From positions 1-64,000 of the forward strand of contig CAKQMV010000009.1 in NCBI GenBank assembly GCA_934255135.1: a stretch of 64,000 nt of DNA, read 5' to 3'. Shown one piece after another: positions 50,652 to 59,464 of the stretch. The notes under the pieces were generated by a model that did no database searches, was not told the DNA's origin, and was given only the letters and a program-made list of their open reading frames with translations. Position 1 is the first letter of the stretch. Each line of letters starts with the position of its first letter. Source of the DNA: an uncultured Clostridia bacterium. GTDB lineage: Bacteria > Bacillota > Clostridia > Peptostreptococcales > Anaerovoracaceae. Position numbers and translations under genes: made by a program.

Positions 50652-51888
50652 GCAGGAACGACTTGAGAAGGAGCTTAAAGAGCTTGAAGAGATGAGGGCG
50701 TACGAGGATGAGCTTCATGGTCAGGGCGTCAAGCTTATTGCGGGAATCGACGAGGTCGGAAGAGGTCCTCTTGCAGGACCTGTATATGCGGCATGCGTCA
50801 TCCTTCCCGAAGGTTTTGACATTCCTGGAATCAAGGATTCTAAGAAGGTCTCTGAAAAAAAGAGAATCGCTCTCGACGAGATAATCCGTGAGAAAGCGGT
50901 TTCATTCGGAATCGGAATTGCAACTCCTTCTGAGATAGATGATATAAATATTCTCAATGCAACTAAGTGTGCGATGAAGCGAGCTTTTGATGATGCTGAA
51001 AGCAGGCTCGGAGATGGCAGAAAGATTGAGAGACTTCTTGTTGATGCGGTTGATCTGGATTTCGGTGTGCCTTGTGATGCGTTCATCAAGGGCGATGCAA
51101 AGATTTTAAGTATCGCTGCAGCATCAATTGTTGCGAAGGTTGCAAGAGATAGATATATGATAGATATGGATGAGGTGTATCCGGGCTATGCTTTTGCAAG
51201 CAACAAGGGCTACGGAACCAAGGCTCATTACGAAGGACTTGCTGAGCTTGGAATGACACCAATTCACAGAAGAACTTTTATAAAGGAGAGTCAGGTGGCG
51301 AAGAAATTCTATGCCGTAAGAAAGGGTAGAAACCCTGGAATATACACAAGCTGGGACGAGTGCAAGGCTCTTGTGACGGGTTTTCCTGGGGCAGAATATA
51401 AGGGTTTTGGCACGAGAGAAGAGGCAGAGAGCTTCATGGGAATGGGCACATCGGCAGCTGGGGCTGAAGCTAACACTACGGCTGCTAAGGCTTATGTCGA
51501 CGGAAGCTACGACAAGACAACTCACAGATACGCTGCTGGCGGAGTGATTCTCTACAAGGGCGAAGAACATGAGTTTGCAAAGGCTTTCGAGGGCGAGTGC
51601 GCAGATCTTCGAAATGTTGCAGGAGAAATTATGGGATCTAGAATGGCAATCGAGTATTGTCTTGAGAATGGAATCGATGAGCTTATAATCTACCACGACT
51701 ATGCGGGAATCGGCATGTGGGGAGATGACCAGTGGAAGGCGAACCTCGACATGACCAGAGAATACAAAGCTTTTGTCCGTGAGGCGAGAGAGAAGATGAA
51801 GATAAGCTTCGTCAAGGTCAAAGCTCATACGGGCGATAAGTACAACGAGGCGGCGGACAGACTGGCGAAGAGCGCGTTGGGATTATAA
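50644..51888 (+). CDS. rnhB: RNase HII - viroplasmin domain - RNase HI fusion
   Basis: This single 414-aa ORF joins two unrelated RNases H. Residues 1-215 are RNase HII: D36-E37 in IDEVGRG, D134 and D169 as further metal ligands, and the KGYGTKAHY motif. Residues ~219-266 match the viroplasmin-like RNA:DNA hybrid-binding domain (KKFYAVRKGRNPGIYTSW, then YKGFGTREEAESFM). A short Ala-rich linker follows. Residues ~282-414 are RNase HI with D286 (YVDGS), E328 (AGEIM), D352 (YHDYAG), H395 and D405. All catalytic residues of both modules are present. The place after rbgA is the usual rnhB locus, so the RNase HI part has probably been appended. It should remove ribonucleotides and RNA primers from DNA. 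Confidence 0.9.
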   Translation: MTKQERLEKELKELEEMRAYEDELHGQGVKLIAGIDEVGRGPLAGPVYAACVILPEGFDIPGIKDSKKVSEKKRIALDEIIREKAVSFGIGIATPSEIDDINILNATKCAMKRAFDDAESRLGDGRKIERLLVDAVDLDFGVPCDAFIKGDAKILSIAAASIVAKVARDRYMIDMDEVYPGYAFASNKGYGTKAHYEGLAELGMTPIHRRTFIKESQVAKKFYAVRKGRNPGIYTSWDECKALVTGFPGAEYKGFGTREEAESFMGMGTSAAGAEANTTAAKAYVDGSYDKTTHRYAAGGVILYKGEEHEFAKAFEGECADLRNVAGEIMGSRMAIEYCLENGIDELIIYHDYAGIGMWGDDQWKANLDMTREYKAFVREAREKMKISFVKVKAHTGDKYNEAADRLAKSALGL

Positions 51889-51906
51889 GTTTTTTTGTGT
51901 TATAAT
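51877..51906 (+). promoter_or_regulatory. Possible promoter of folD
   Basis: TTGGGA (51877-51882), an 18-bp spacer and a consensus TATAAT (51901-51906), overlapping the end of the RNase gene and about 40 bp before folD. Confidence 0.5.
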
Positions 51907-51946
51907 AATACGATTGAACTCTATATCTGTGTAGGAGGTAAGATTT

Positions 51947-52816
51947 ATGTTTACACTGCTTAAGGGCAAGCCAGTTAAGGATGAGATAGTAGACTATATC
52001 ACGACGACAGTCGATGAGCTTAAGAGCAATGGCATTGAGCCTAAGCTTGCGGTTCTGAGAGCCGGCGATGATTCTGGTCAGATTTATTATGAGGGCTCTA
52101 TTCTCAAGAATGCTGAGAAGTACGGAATTGCTGCGAAGGCGGTCGATTATTCGGCTGACGTAACTCAGGAGGAGCTCGAGGCTGCACTTAACGAGCTTAA
52201 TTGTGACGATAATATTCACGGTATTATCATGCTCACTCCATTCCCTAAGCATATTGATTCTGATAGACTGAATTCTATGCTCGACCCTAAGAAGGACATT
52301 GATGCGATTACTGATATGTCGATCGCAGGGCTTTTCTCGGGAAGAGGAGATTCATTCTATGCATGTACTGCAGAGGCATGCATGGAGATTGCAAGGCATT
52401 ATGTGCCTGAACTTAAGGGTAAGAAGGTTACAGTTCTCGGACGAAGCCTTACTGTCGGAAAGCCTCTTGCAATCATGATGCTGAATTCTCATGCAACTGT
52501 AACAATCTGTCATTCAAGAACTCCTAAGGAGGATCAGATTGCAGCGTGCAGAAATGCTGATATTGTTGTGCTTGCTACAGGTCAGACTGAAAGCTACGGT
52601 TCTGAGTACTTCAGAGATGGTCACATCGTTCTTGACGTTGGTACAGGAACAGGCCGTAAGGGTACAATTGCCGGAGACCTTGACATTGAAGATATAGAGG
52701 ACAAAGGTGAAGTAACAGAGCTTTCCTACACACCTGTTCCAGGTGGCGTAGGAGTAGTTACAACAACACTTCTTATGAGAAACGTTGTCAACTCTGCAAA
52801 GAGAAATTTAAAGTAG
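51947..52816 (+). CDS. folD: Methylenetetrahydrofolate dehydrogenase/cyclohydrolase
   Basis: FolD interconverts 5,10-methylene-, methenyl- and 10-formyl-tetrahydrofolate. The 289-aa protein has the N-terminal active-site segment YYEGSILKNAEKYG with its lysine, the HGIIMLTPFPKH motif, the dinucleotide-binding VTVLGRSLTVGKPLA and the C-terminal TPVPGGVGVVTTTLL. AGGAGG precedes the ATG. With glyA and folC downstream it belongs to a one-carbon gene neighbourhood. Confidence 0.95.
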   Translation: MFTLLKGKPVKDEIVDYITTTVDELKSNGIEPKLAVLRAGDDSGQIYYEGSILKNAEKYGIAAKAVDYSADVTQEELEAALNELNCDDNIHGIIMLTPFPKHIDSDRLNSMLDPKKDIDAITDMSIAGLFSGRGDSFYACTAEACMEIARHYVPELKGKKVTVLGRSLTVGKPLAIMMLNSHATVTICHSRTPKEDQIAACRNADIVVLATGQTESYGSEYFRDGHIVLDVGTGTGRKGTIAGDLDIEDIEDKGEVTELSYTPVPGGVGVVTTTLLMRNVVNSAKRNLK

Positions 52817-52835
52817 AGATTGGAGAAACAGACTG

Positions 52836-53516
52836 ATGGTATATAAGTATTATTCGGCTGACCGAGTCAGGGAGAAGATGCCTAGATATAAGGGTACTGA
52901 CGAGGAGCTTCAGATGCAGCTGGATAAAATCGATCTTCTTTACAGCTCGGCCGTGAGAGAGCTTGAGACCAAGCTTCAGATTCTGTCTGATGATTTCGGG
53001 AAGAAGAATTCATACACACCTATCCATCATGTAACCAAGCGAGTCAAGACGCTTGAAAGCATAATAGATAAGGCGGAGCGATACGGGATTGAAGATCCTA
53101 TTAACAATCTTGACACCGTAATGAAGCAGGTGCTTGATATTGCGGGCGTGCGAGTCGTCACTAACTATGAAGAGGATATCTATACGATGTCCGATATTTT
53201 GCTTAAGCAGAACGATATTGAACTCATACGAGTCAAGGATTACTGCAAGAGTCCTAAGGAGAGCGGCTACAGAAGCCTTCACGTTGTCGTATCAATTCCG
53301 GTTTATCTTGTTAATACTGTTGAGATGGTGCCGGTTGAGATTCAGTTCAGAAGTATTGCTATGGATACATGGGCGAGCTTAGAGCATGAGCTGAGATATA
53401 AGAACAAGGGTGAGCTTTCAGAGGATATCAAGGAACAGCTTAAGGACTGTGCATCAAGACTTCATGAGGTTGACAGAAAGATGAGTGCTATCAGACACGA
53501 GGTATTAGGTGACTGA
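52836..53516 (+). CDS. Small alarmone synthetase (RelQ/YjbM-like GTP pyrophosphokinase)
   Basis: The 226-aa protein is a single-domain (p)ppGpp synthetase: DIAGVRVV with the conserved Arg, the CKSPKESGYRSLHVVV nucleotide loop, and VEIQFRSIAMDTWASLEHEL with the conserved Glu-Gln. It lacks the HD hydrolase and TGS/ACT domains of RelA/SpoT, so it makes but does not degrade alarmone. It lies between folD and valS (32 bp). Confidence 0.93.
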   Translation: MVYKYYSADRVREKMPRYKGTDEELQMQLDKIDLLYSSAVRELETKLQILSDDFGKKNSYTPIHHVTKRVKTLESIIDKAERYGIEDPINNLDTVMKQVLDIAGVRVVTNYEEDIYTMSDILLKQNDIELIRVKDYCKSPKESGYRSLHVVVSIPVYLVNTVEMVPVEIQFRSIAMDTWASLEHELRYKNKGELSEDIKEQLKDCASRLHEVDRKMSAIRHEVLGD

Positions 53517-53548
53517 TAATAAATATATTTAATTATTAGGAGAGAACA

Positions 53549-56227
53549 GTGAACAAAGAACTTGCAAAGACATATAACCCGAAGGAATTCGAGGATAGAA
53601 TTTATGAGATGTGGGAAGAGAAGGGCGCATTTAACGCTGAGGTTGATGAGAACAAGAAACCTTTCACAATCGTAATGCCACCTCCAAACATTACAGGACA
53701 GCTCCACATGGGACACGCACTTGACCAGACACTCCAGGATGTTCTTACAAGATGGAGAAGAATGCAGGGCTACAGTGCACTATGGCTTCCAGGTAGTGAC
53801 CACGCATCAATCGCTACAGAGGTTAAGGTAGTAGAGAAGCTTAAGAAGGAAACAGGCAAGGACAAGCACGATATGTCTCGTGAAGAGTTCCTTGAGCATG
53901 CATGGGCATGGAAGAAAGAGTACGGCGGAAGAATTACTAAGCAGTGCCGTAAGCTCGGAGACTCATGCGACTGGAGAAGAGAGCGTTTCACAATGGATGA
54001 GGGTTGTAACAAGGCTGTTACAGAGTTCTTCATCAGACTGTATGAGAAGGGTGATATCTACAGAGGTAACAGAATTATCAACTGGTGCCCAAGCTGCGAG
54101 ACAACTCTTTCTGATGCAGAGGTAGATCACGAGGATCTAAACGGAAAGTACTGGTATTTCTACTATCCTGCAGCAGATGGGTCAGAGGGTATCACAATCG
54201 CAACATCACGTCCTGAGACAATGTTCGGTGATACTGCAATCGCAGTAAGTGAGGATGATCCAAGATATCAGCACCTTATCGGCAAGAACGTTATCCTTCC
54301 AATCGTTGGAAGAGAGATTCCAGTAATCACAGATGAGCACGCTGACCCTGAGAAGGGAACAGGAGCTGTAAAGATTACTCCGTCACATGACCCTAACGAC
54401 TTTGAGGTTGGCGAGAGACATAACCTTGAGAGAATCTGCTGTATCGACAAGACTGCACACATGAACGAGGTTGCAGGCAAGTATGCCGGCATGGATCGTT
54501 ATGAGTGCCGTAAGCTCTGGGTTGAGGAGCTCGACAAGGCAGGATACCTCGTTAAGATTGAGGATCAGGTTATTCCAGCAGGTAAGTGCTACAGATGTCA
54601 CACTGTAATCGAGCCAATGATTTCAGACCAGTGGTTCGTAGCTATGAAGGATCTTGCTAAGCCTGCAATCGAGGCTGCAACATCAGGTGAGCTCGTTCAC
54701 GTTCCTGCAAGATTTGAGAAGATTTACCTTAACTGGCTTAACGACATCAGAGACTGGTGTATCTCAAGACAGCTCTGGTGGGGACACAGAATCCCTGCAT
54801 ACTACTGCGACGAGTGCGGCGAGGTAGTTGTTGCAAGAGAGATGCCAGGAGTATGTCCTAAGTGCGGATGCACTCACTTCACACAGGATGAGGACGTGCT
54901 TGATACATGGTTCAGTTCAGCACTCTGGCCTTTCTCAACACTCGGATGGCCTGAGAAGACTCCTGAGCTTGACTATTTCTACCCTAACTCAGTAATGGTT
55001 ACAGGTTACGATATCCTGTTCTTCTGGGTTATCAGAATGGTATTCAGTTCATGCGAGACAATGGGAGAGATTCCATTCAAGCATGTATTCCTTCACGGAC
55101 TTGTAAGAGATGAGCAGGGTCGTAAGATGTCAAAGTCACTCGGTAACGGTATCGATCCGCTCGAGGTTATCGATGAGGTTGGAGCAGATGCTCTGAGATT
55201 CATGCTATGCACAGGTATTTCACCTGGTAACGATATGAGATTTATTAGAGGAAAGCTTGAGAACGCAAGAAACTTTGCTAACAAGCTCTGGAACGCTTCA
55301 AGATTTACTATGATGAACCTTGTTGATGAGAATGGAAGCTTCCTTGAGATGGCAGATGCAGATTCAGCTGTTCTAAGAGATGAGGACAAGTGGATTATCT
55401 CAAGAGTTAACGATGCTGCTAAGGACATTACTGAGTCACTTGAGAAGTTCGAGCTCGGACTTGCAGGACAGAAGGTATATGATCTTATCTGGGATGAGTT
55501 CTGTGACTGGTACATCGAGCTTGTTAAGAGAAGACTTTGGAGCGATGACGAAGAGGATAAGAAGACAGCAAGATATGTTCTTGTTAAGGTTCTAAGAGAT
55601 CAGCTCAAGCTTCTCCACCCATTCATGCCATTCATCACAGAGGAAATCTGGGGAGCACTTCCAGAGGTTGCTGCTACAGAGGACAATCCAAGCAGCCTTC
55701 TCATCAGATCAGAGTGGCCTGTATATGATGAGGCTATGGATTATGCTGATGCAGTATTCAGAATCAACACTGCAATGGATGTAATCAAGGCAGTAAGAAA
55801 CATCAGAGCTGAGGCTGACGCTGCACCAAGCAGAAAGCTTAACCTGATTGTAAGAACTGACAGCCATAAGGATGTTATTGCTCAGATTGAAGAATACATT
55901 CAGGCAATCGCTAACGTTGTTTCAATCACAGTAACAGATTCTGAGGGTGCTGCACCTGACGATGTAATGTCAGCAGTAATCGATGGAGCTGAGATTCTAG
56001 TTCCACTCGATGAGCTTGTAGACATCGCAGCTGAGATTGAAAGACTCGAGAAGGAGAAGAAGAAGCTCGAGGGTGAAGTTACAAGAGTAGAGAAGAAGCT
56101 CGCTAATCAGGGCTTCGTAGCGAAGGCTCCTGCTGCCGTAGTCGAGGAAGAGAAGGCTAAGGGCGAGAAGTACCGCGAGATGCTTGAAACAGTAACAGCT
56201 AGACTTGAGTCACTTAAGTCAAGATAA
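53549..56227 (+). CDS. valS: Valyl-tRNA synthetase
   Basis: The 892-aa class Ia synthetase has the HIGH-equivalent PPNITGQLHMGHAL, the CP1 editing domain (TSRPETMFGDTAIAV), zinc-like CDECGEV...CPKCGC ligands, KMSKS (GRKMSKSLGNG), the DALRFML segment and a C-terminal coiled coil (about 820-892). The start is GTG with AGGAGAG upstream. There is only a 32-bp gap before it, so no T-box is possible at its own start. It charges tRNA-Val. Confidence 0.96.
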   Translation: MNKELAKTYNPKEFEDRIYEMWEEKGAFNAEVDENKKPFTIVMPPPNITGQLHMGHALDQTLQDVLTRWRRMQGYSALWLPGSDHASIATEVKVVEKLKKETGKDKHDMSREEFLEHAWAWKKEYGGRITKQCRKLGDSCDWRRERFTMDEGCNKAVTEFFIRLYEKGDIYRGNRIINWCPSCETTLSDAEVDHEDLNGKYWYFYYPAADGSEGITIATSRPETMFGDTAIAVSEDDPRYQHLIGKNVILPIVGREIPVITDEHADPEKGTGAVKITPSHDPNDFEVGERHNLERICCIDKTAHMNEVAGKYAGMDRYECRKLWVEELDKAGYLVKIEDQVIPAGKCYRCHTVIEPMISDQWFVAMKDLAKPAIEAATSGELVHVPARFEKIYLNWLNDIRDWCISRQLWWGHRIPAYYCDECGEVVVAREMPGVCPKCGCTHFTQDEDVLDTWFSSALWPFSTLGWPEKTPELDYFYPNSVMVTGYDILFFWVIRMVFSSCETMGEIPFKHVFLHGLVRDEQGRKMSKSLGNGIDPLEVIDEVGADALRFMLCTGISPGNDMRFIRGKLENARNFANKLWNASRFTMMNLVDENGSFLEMADADSAVLRDEDKWIISRVNDAAKDITESLEKFELGLAGQKVYDLIWDEFCDWYIELVKRRLWSDDEEDKKTARYVLVKVLRDQLKLLHPFMPFITEEIWGALPEVAATEDNPSSLLIRSEWPVYDEAMDYADAVFRINTAMDVIKAVRNIRAEADAAPSRKLNLIVRTDSHKDVIAQIEEYIQAIANVVSITVTDSEGAAPDDVMSAVIDGAEILVPLDELVDIAAEIERLEKEKKKLEGEVTRVEKKLANQGFVAKAPAAVVEEEKAKGEKYREMLETVTARLESLKSR

Positions 56228-56236
56228 ATTCAAGAT

Positions 56237-57538
56237 ATGAATGTAATAGACAGAATATTTGAAGTAAATAGCAAGAAGGGAGCCCCTGGTCTATCAAGGA
56301 TCAGGAGGCTCCTTATGCTTATGGGAAATCCTGAAGAGAAATTCAGGATAATACATGTTGCGGGAACTAATGGCAAGGGTTCAACATCGCACTATTTGAG
56401 GTCAATCCTTGTTCAGGCCGGATATAAGACAGGAATGTTCACGTCACCGCATATCAATACATACAACGAGAGAATCCAGGTGAACTATGACAATATAAGC
56501 GACGCTGATTTCGAAAGAATCGCAGATTATGTCATGAGCTTCAAGGATCAGCTTGCAGAAGAAGGCTACGGCTATCCATCACTCTTTGAGATTCTTAACG
56601 TTATGGCGTATCAGTATTTTGCAGAGCAGAAGATTGATTACATGATATCCGAGGTCGGAATCGGAGGTCGTAATGACTGTACGAATGCAATACCGACACC
56701 TGCAGTGACATTGATTACGCAGATCGGACTCGATCATACTGAGATACTCGGAGACACTATCGAGGAAGTCGCCTGCCAAAAGGCCGGAATCATCAAGTCG
56801 AATGTTCCCGTAATCACATCGTCATGGGAGAGTGAGGTCGAGGCTGTAATACGGGAGGAAGCGGAGGAGAAGAACGCTCCTTTTGCCAGTGTAAATGACT
56901 GCAGATACACAATCTCGGATAAGTATGAGATTTCGGATGAGGGATGTACTCAGAGCTTTGATCTGGCCTGTGATGGAATTGAATATAAGAATATCAGAAT
57001 CTCTATGCTTGGAGAGCATCAGGTCAGAAATGCGATTGCAGCAATACTTGCAATCAGAGCGAGTGGTATTGCTGTGACTGAAGATGAGCTTAGAGCTGGC
57101 CTTGTGAAGGCTGTAAATCCTGGTCGATTTGAGGTTCTTGGCACGAAACCTTATTTCGTAATTGACGGTGCACATAACATGAACGGACTTAAGGCATCTA
57201 TAGAAGCTTTCAATGATGTTTTTGGAAATGCGAACAATAAAAAAACATTAGTTTTGTTTGGATGCTTTAAAGATAAAGACTTTCGTGGTATGATAGATAT
57301 GTTGGGTACTGAATTCAGTAGCTGCAGTTTTATTGCAACAATGCCGGAGGGCGGCAGAGCTCTGAATTCGGATATGATCAAATCGATACTTGAGAGCGAG
57401 GGTCTAGAATGCAGAAACATTCCTGAGCCTTCAGAGGCTTACAAGGCCGCGATAGACGGCGATTACGATATAATATATGTCCTCGGCTCGATATATCTAA
57501 TCAGCGAAATTCGCAACATGAAACGAAAGGAATTGTAA
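56237..57538 (+). CDS. folC: Bifunctional folylpolyglutamate/dihydrofolate synthase
   Basis: FolC adds glutamates to folates. The 433-aa Mur-ligase-like protein has the P-loop VAGTNGKGSTSHYL, the TSPHINTYNERIQV substrate loop, EVGIGGRNDCTN and the C-terminal LVLFGCFKDKD region. It starts 9 bp after valS and is followed by glyA after 2 bp, so the three genes are probably co-transcribed. Confidence 0.94.
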   Translation: MNVIDRIFEVNSKKGAPGLSRIRRLLMLMGNPEEKFRIIHVAGTNGKGSTSHYLRSILVQAGYKTGMFTSPHINTYNERIQVNYDNISDADFERIADYVMSFKDQLAEEGYGYPSLFEILNVMAYQYFAEQKIDYMISEVGIGGRNDCTNAIPTPAVTLITQIGLDHTEILGDTIEEVACQKAGIIKSNVPVITSSWESEVEAVIREEAEEKNAPFASVNDCRYTISDKYEISDEGCTQSFDLACDGIEYKNIRISMLGEHQVRNAIAAILAIRASGIAVTEDELRAGLVKAVNPGRFEVLGTKPYFVIDGAHNMNGLKASIEAFNDVFGNANNKKTLVLFGCFKDKDFRGMIDMLGTEFSSCSFIATMPEGGRALNSDMIKSILESEGLECRNIPEPSEAYKAAIDGDYDIIYVLGSIYLISEIRNMKRKEL

Positions 57539-57540
57539 CT

Positions 57541-58800
57541 ATGTTTGACAGAAACGGAAATGACAACAGCACTTATAATCAGCAGATCATCGCAGAGATT
57601 GCTAAGGTTTCACCTACAGTAGCAGGTATGATTGAGGATGAGTACAACCGTCAGAAGAACAATGTTGAGCTTATTGCTTCAGAGAACTACTGCTCAGAGG
57701 CTGTTATGGCTGCTTGCGGAAGCTGCCTTTCATGGAAGTATGCTGAGGGTTATCCATATAAGAGAACTTCAGGTAACAAGGGCAGATACTACGGCGGAAC
57801 TGAGTTTGTAGACGTACTCGAGGAGTACTGCTGTGATAAGTGGAGAGAGGTATTCAAGACTGATTACCACGTTAATGTTCAGCCACATTCAGGATCACAG
57901 GCTAACTTCGCTGCTTACAAGGCAGTACTTGAGCCAGGTGACACAATCCTCGGCCTTAACCTTGACAACGGTGGACACCTTACTCACGGTTCAGCTGTAA
58001 ACTTCAGTGGTAAGCTATATGATGTTCATTTCTATGATGTTGACGAGAATGGTTACATTGACATGGATGACCTTAGAGCTAAGGCTAAGGAGCTTCAGCC
58101 TAAGCTTATCCTTACAGGAGCAAGTGCATACTCAAGAATTATCGACTTCGCTGCTTTTGCTGAGGTAGCTAAGGAGATTGGCGCTTACTTTATGGTAGAT
58201 ATGGCTCACATCGCAGGTCTTGTAGCTGCTGGCGAGCACCCATCACCATTCGGATATGCAGATATCATCACAACTACTACTCACAAGACTCTAAGAGGAC
58301 CAAGAGGTGGAATGATCTTCGCTAGACCTGAGCTTGCTAAGAAGGTTGACAGCGCAGTATTCCCATATGCTCAGGGTGGTCCACTCGAGCATGTAATCGC
58401 TGGTAAGGCAGTATGCGCTGAGGAGGCTCTTAAGCCAGAGTTCAAGGAGTATCAGCACCAGGTTAGAGTTAACTGCAAGGCTCTCGCTGAGGAGTTCGTA
58501 AGCATGGGCTACAACGTAGTTACAGGTGGAACTGATAACCACGTATTCCTTCTTGACCTTTCAGATCACGAGTTCACAGGTAAGGATCTTCAGAACGCTC
58601 TTGATGCAGTTGGCATCACTCTTAACAAGAACTGCGTTCCTAACGAGAAGAGATCACCAATGCAGACTTCAGGTGTAAGAATCGGAACTGCTCCTATGAC
58701 TACAAGAGGATACAAGGAAGAGGACTTCATCAAGGTTGCTCACAGAATTGACGAGGTTATCAAGCAGCTCGACGCAGAGAAGGCAGCAGAGGCTAAGTAG
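57541..58800 (+). CDS. glyA: Serine hydroxymethyltransferase
   Basis: GlyA converts serine and THF to glycine and methylene-THF. The 419-aa PLP enzyme has the VELIASENYCSEAV start region, the KYAEGYPYKR loop, the PLP lysine in TTTTHKTLRGPRGG and the conserved SGVRIGTAPMTTRG motif. It adjoins folC, and a strong terminator follows. Confidence 0.96.
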   Translation: MFDRNGNDNSTYNQQIIAEIAKVSPTVAGMIEDEYNRQKNNVELIASENYCSEAVMAACGSCLSWKYAEGYPYKRTSGNKGRYYGGTEFVDVLEEYCCDKWREVFKTDYHVNVQPHSGSQANFAAYKAVLEPGDTILGLNLDNGGHLTHGSAVNFSGKLYDVHFYDVDENGYIDMDDLRAKAKELQPKLILTGASAYSRIIDFAAFAEVAKEIGAYFMVDMAHIAGLVAAGEHPSPFGYADIITTTTHKTLRGPRGGMIFARPELAKKVDSAVFPYAQGGPLEHVIAGKAVCAEEALKPEFKEYQHQVRVNCKALAEEFVSMGYNVVTGGTDNHVFLLDLSDHEFTGKDLQNALDAVGITLNKNCVPNEKRSPMQTSGVRIGTAPMTTRGYKEEDFIKVAHRIDEVIKQLDAEKAAEAK

Positions 58801-58833
58801 TCAGACATAGTAATCAGATACATGTTATTCAGG

Positions 58834-58868
58834 TCGCCGTGCACATAGTGCGCGGCGATTTTATGTTT
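58834..58868 (+). terminator. Terminator after glyA
   Basis: TCGCCGTGCAC (58834-58844) and GTGCGCGGCGA (58848-58858) form an 11-bp stem (one G-T pair) with a 3-base loop, followed by TTTTATGTTTT. Confidence 0.85.
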
Positions 58869-58901
58869 TAATTAGATGCTTGAAGTTGGTCGTATAAACA
58901 A

Positions 58902-58931
58902 TTGCAAAACTCAGGTTTGTTGTTGTATAAT
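58902..58931 (+). promoter_or_regulatory. Promoter of the small P-loop gene
   Basis: TTGCAA (58902-58907), an 18-bp spacer and TATAAT (58926-58931), 35 bp before the ATG. Confidence 0.68.
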
Positions 58932-58966
58932 CAGTTTAATCACAATTATCTAAGGGGGATACTGCT

Positions 58967-59389
58967 ATGGTTAAGCTATTAATTGGAAATAAGGGTACAG
59001 GCAAGACTAAGAAGATGATCGAGCTCGCTAACTCTTCAGTAGAGCAGGCTAAGGGTAGCATTATTTTTATCAACAAGAACGCAAGACTTATCTATGATCT
59101 GGATTACAAGATCAGAGTAATCTGCATGGAGGACTTCGTTCATATCACTAATGAGGACGAATACATGGGCTTCCTCTTCGGAATTATCAGCTCAGATAAC
59201 GATATCGAGAAGATTTTCCTTGATGGAGTTCTTAAGCATAGAGATGTTGAGATTAAGGACCTTCCAAGCTTCATCAACAAGCTCAAGGTTATTGCTAATG
59301 ATTACGACATCGAGGTTATCATGAGCGTAAGCGCAGAGCTTGAGGACATGGTAGGAGTTGACTTCGACGGTGTTGAGTGTCTCAACTAA
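58967..59389 (+). CDS. Small P-loop ATP-binding protein of unknown function
   Basis: The 140-aa protein opens with a clear Walker A, LLIGNKGTGKTKKM, and a later acidic strand EKIFLDGVLK that could serve as Walker B. The C-terminal half is alpha/beta with no further recognisable motif. It is too short for a full AAA or ABC protein and resembles small nucleotide-binding proteins seen in Clostridia. It is monocistronic, with its own promoter and terminator, which argues for a separate role. Confidence 0.75.
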   Translation: MVKLLIGNKGTGKTKKMIELANSSVEQAKGSIIFINKNARLIYDLDYKIRVICMEDFVHITNEDEYMGFLFGIISSDNDIEKIFLDGVLKHRDVEIKDLPSFINKLKVIANDYDIEVIMSVSAELEDMVGVDFDGVECLN

Positions 59390-59417
59390 TTAACATTTGA
59401 ATATTGATACATATAAT

Positions 59418-59444
59418 CCCGGGCAGAACTGCTCGGGGTTTTTT
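59418..59444 (+). terminator. Terminator after the small P-loop gene
   Basis: CCCGGGCA (59418-59425) pairs with TGCTCGGG (59430-59437), one G-T pair, with a 4-base loop and then a T-run. Confidence 0.82.
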
Positions 59445-59464
59445 CGGAGAAACAGAGTTTATTT

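Noticed and set aside
51124..51828. 234-aa open frame antisense to the RNase H fusion
   Set aside because: Shadow frame of a real gene on the other strand; composition is untypical and no start signal is visible.
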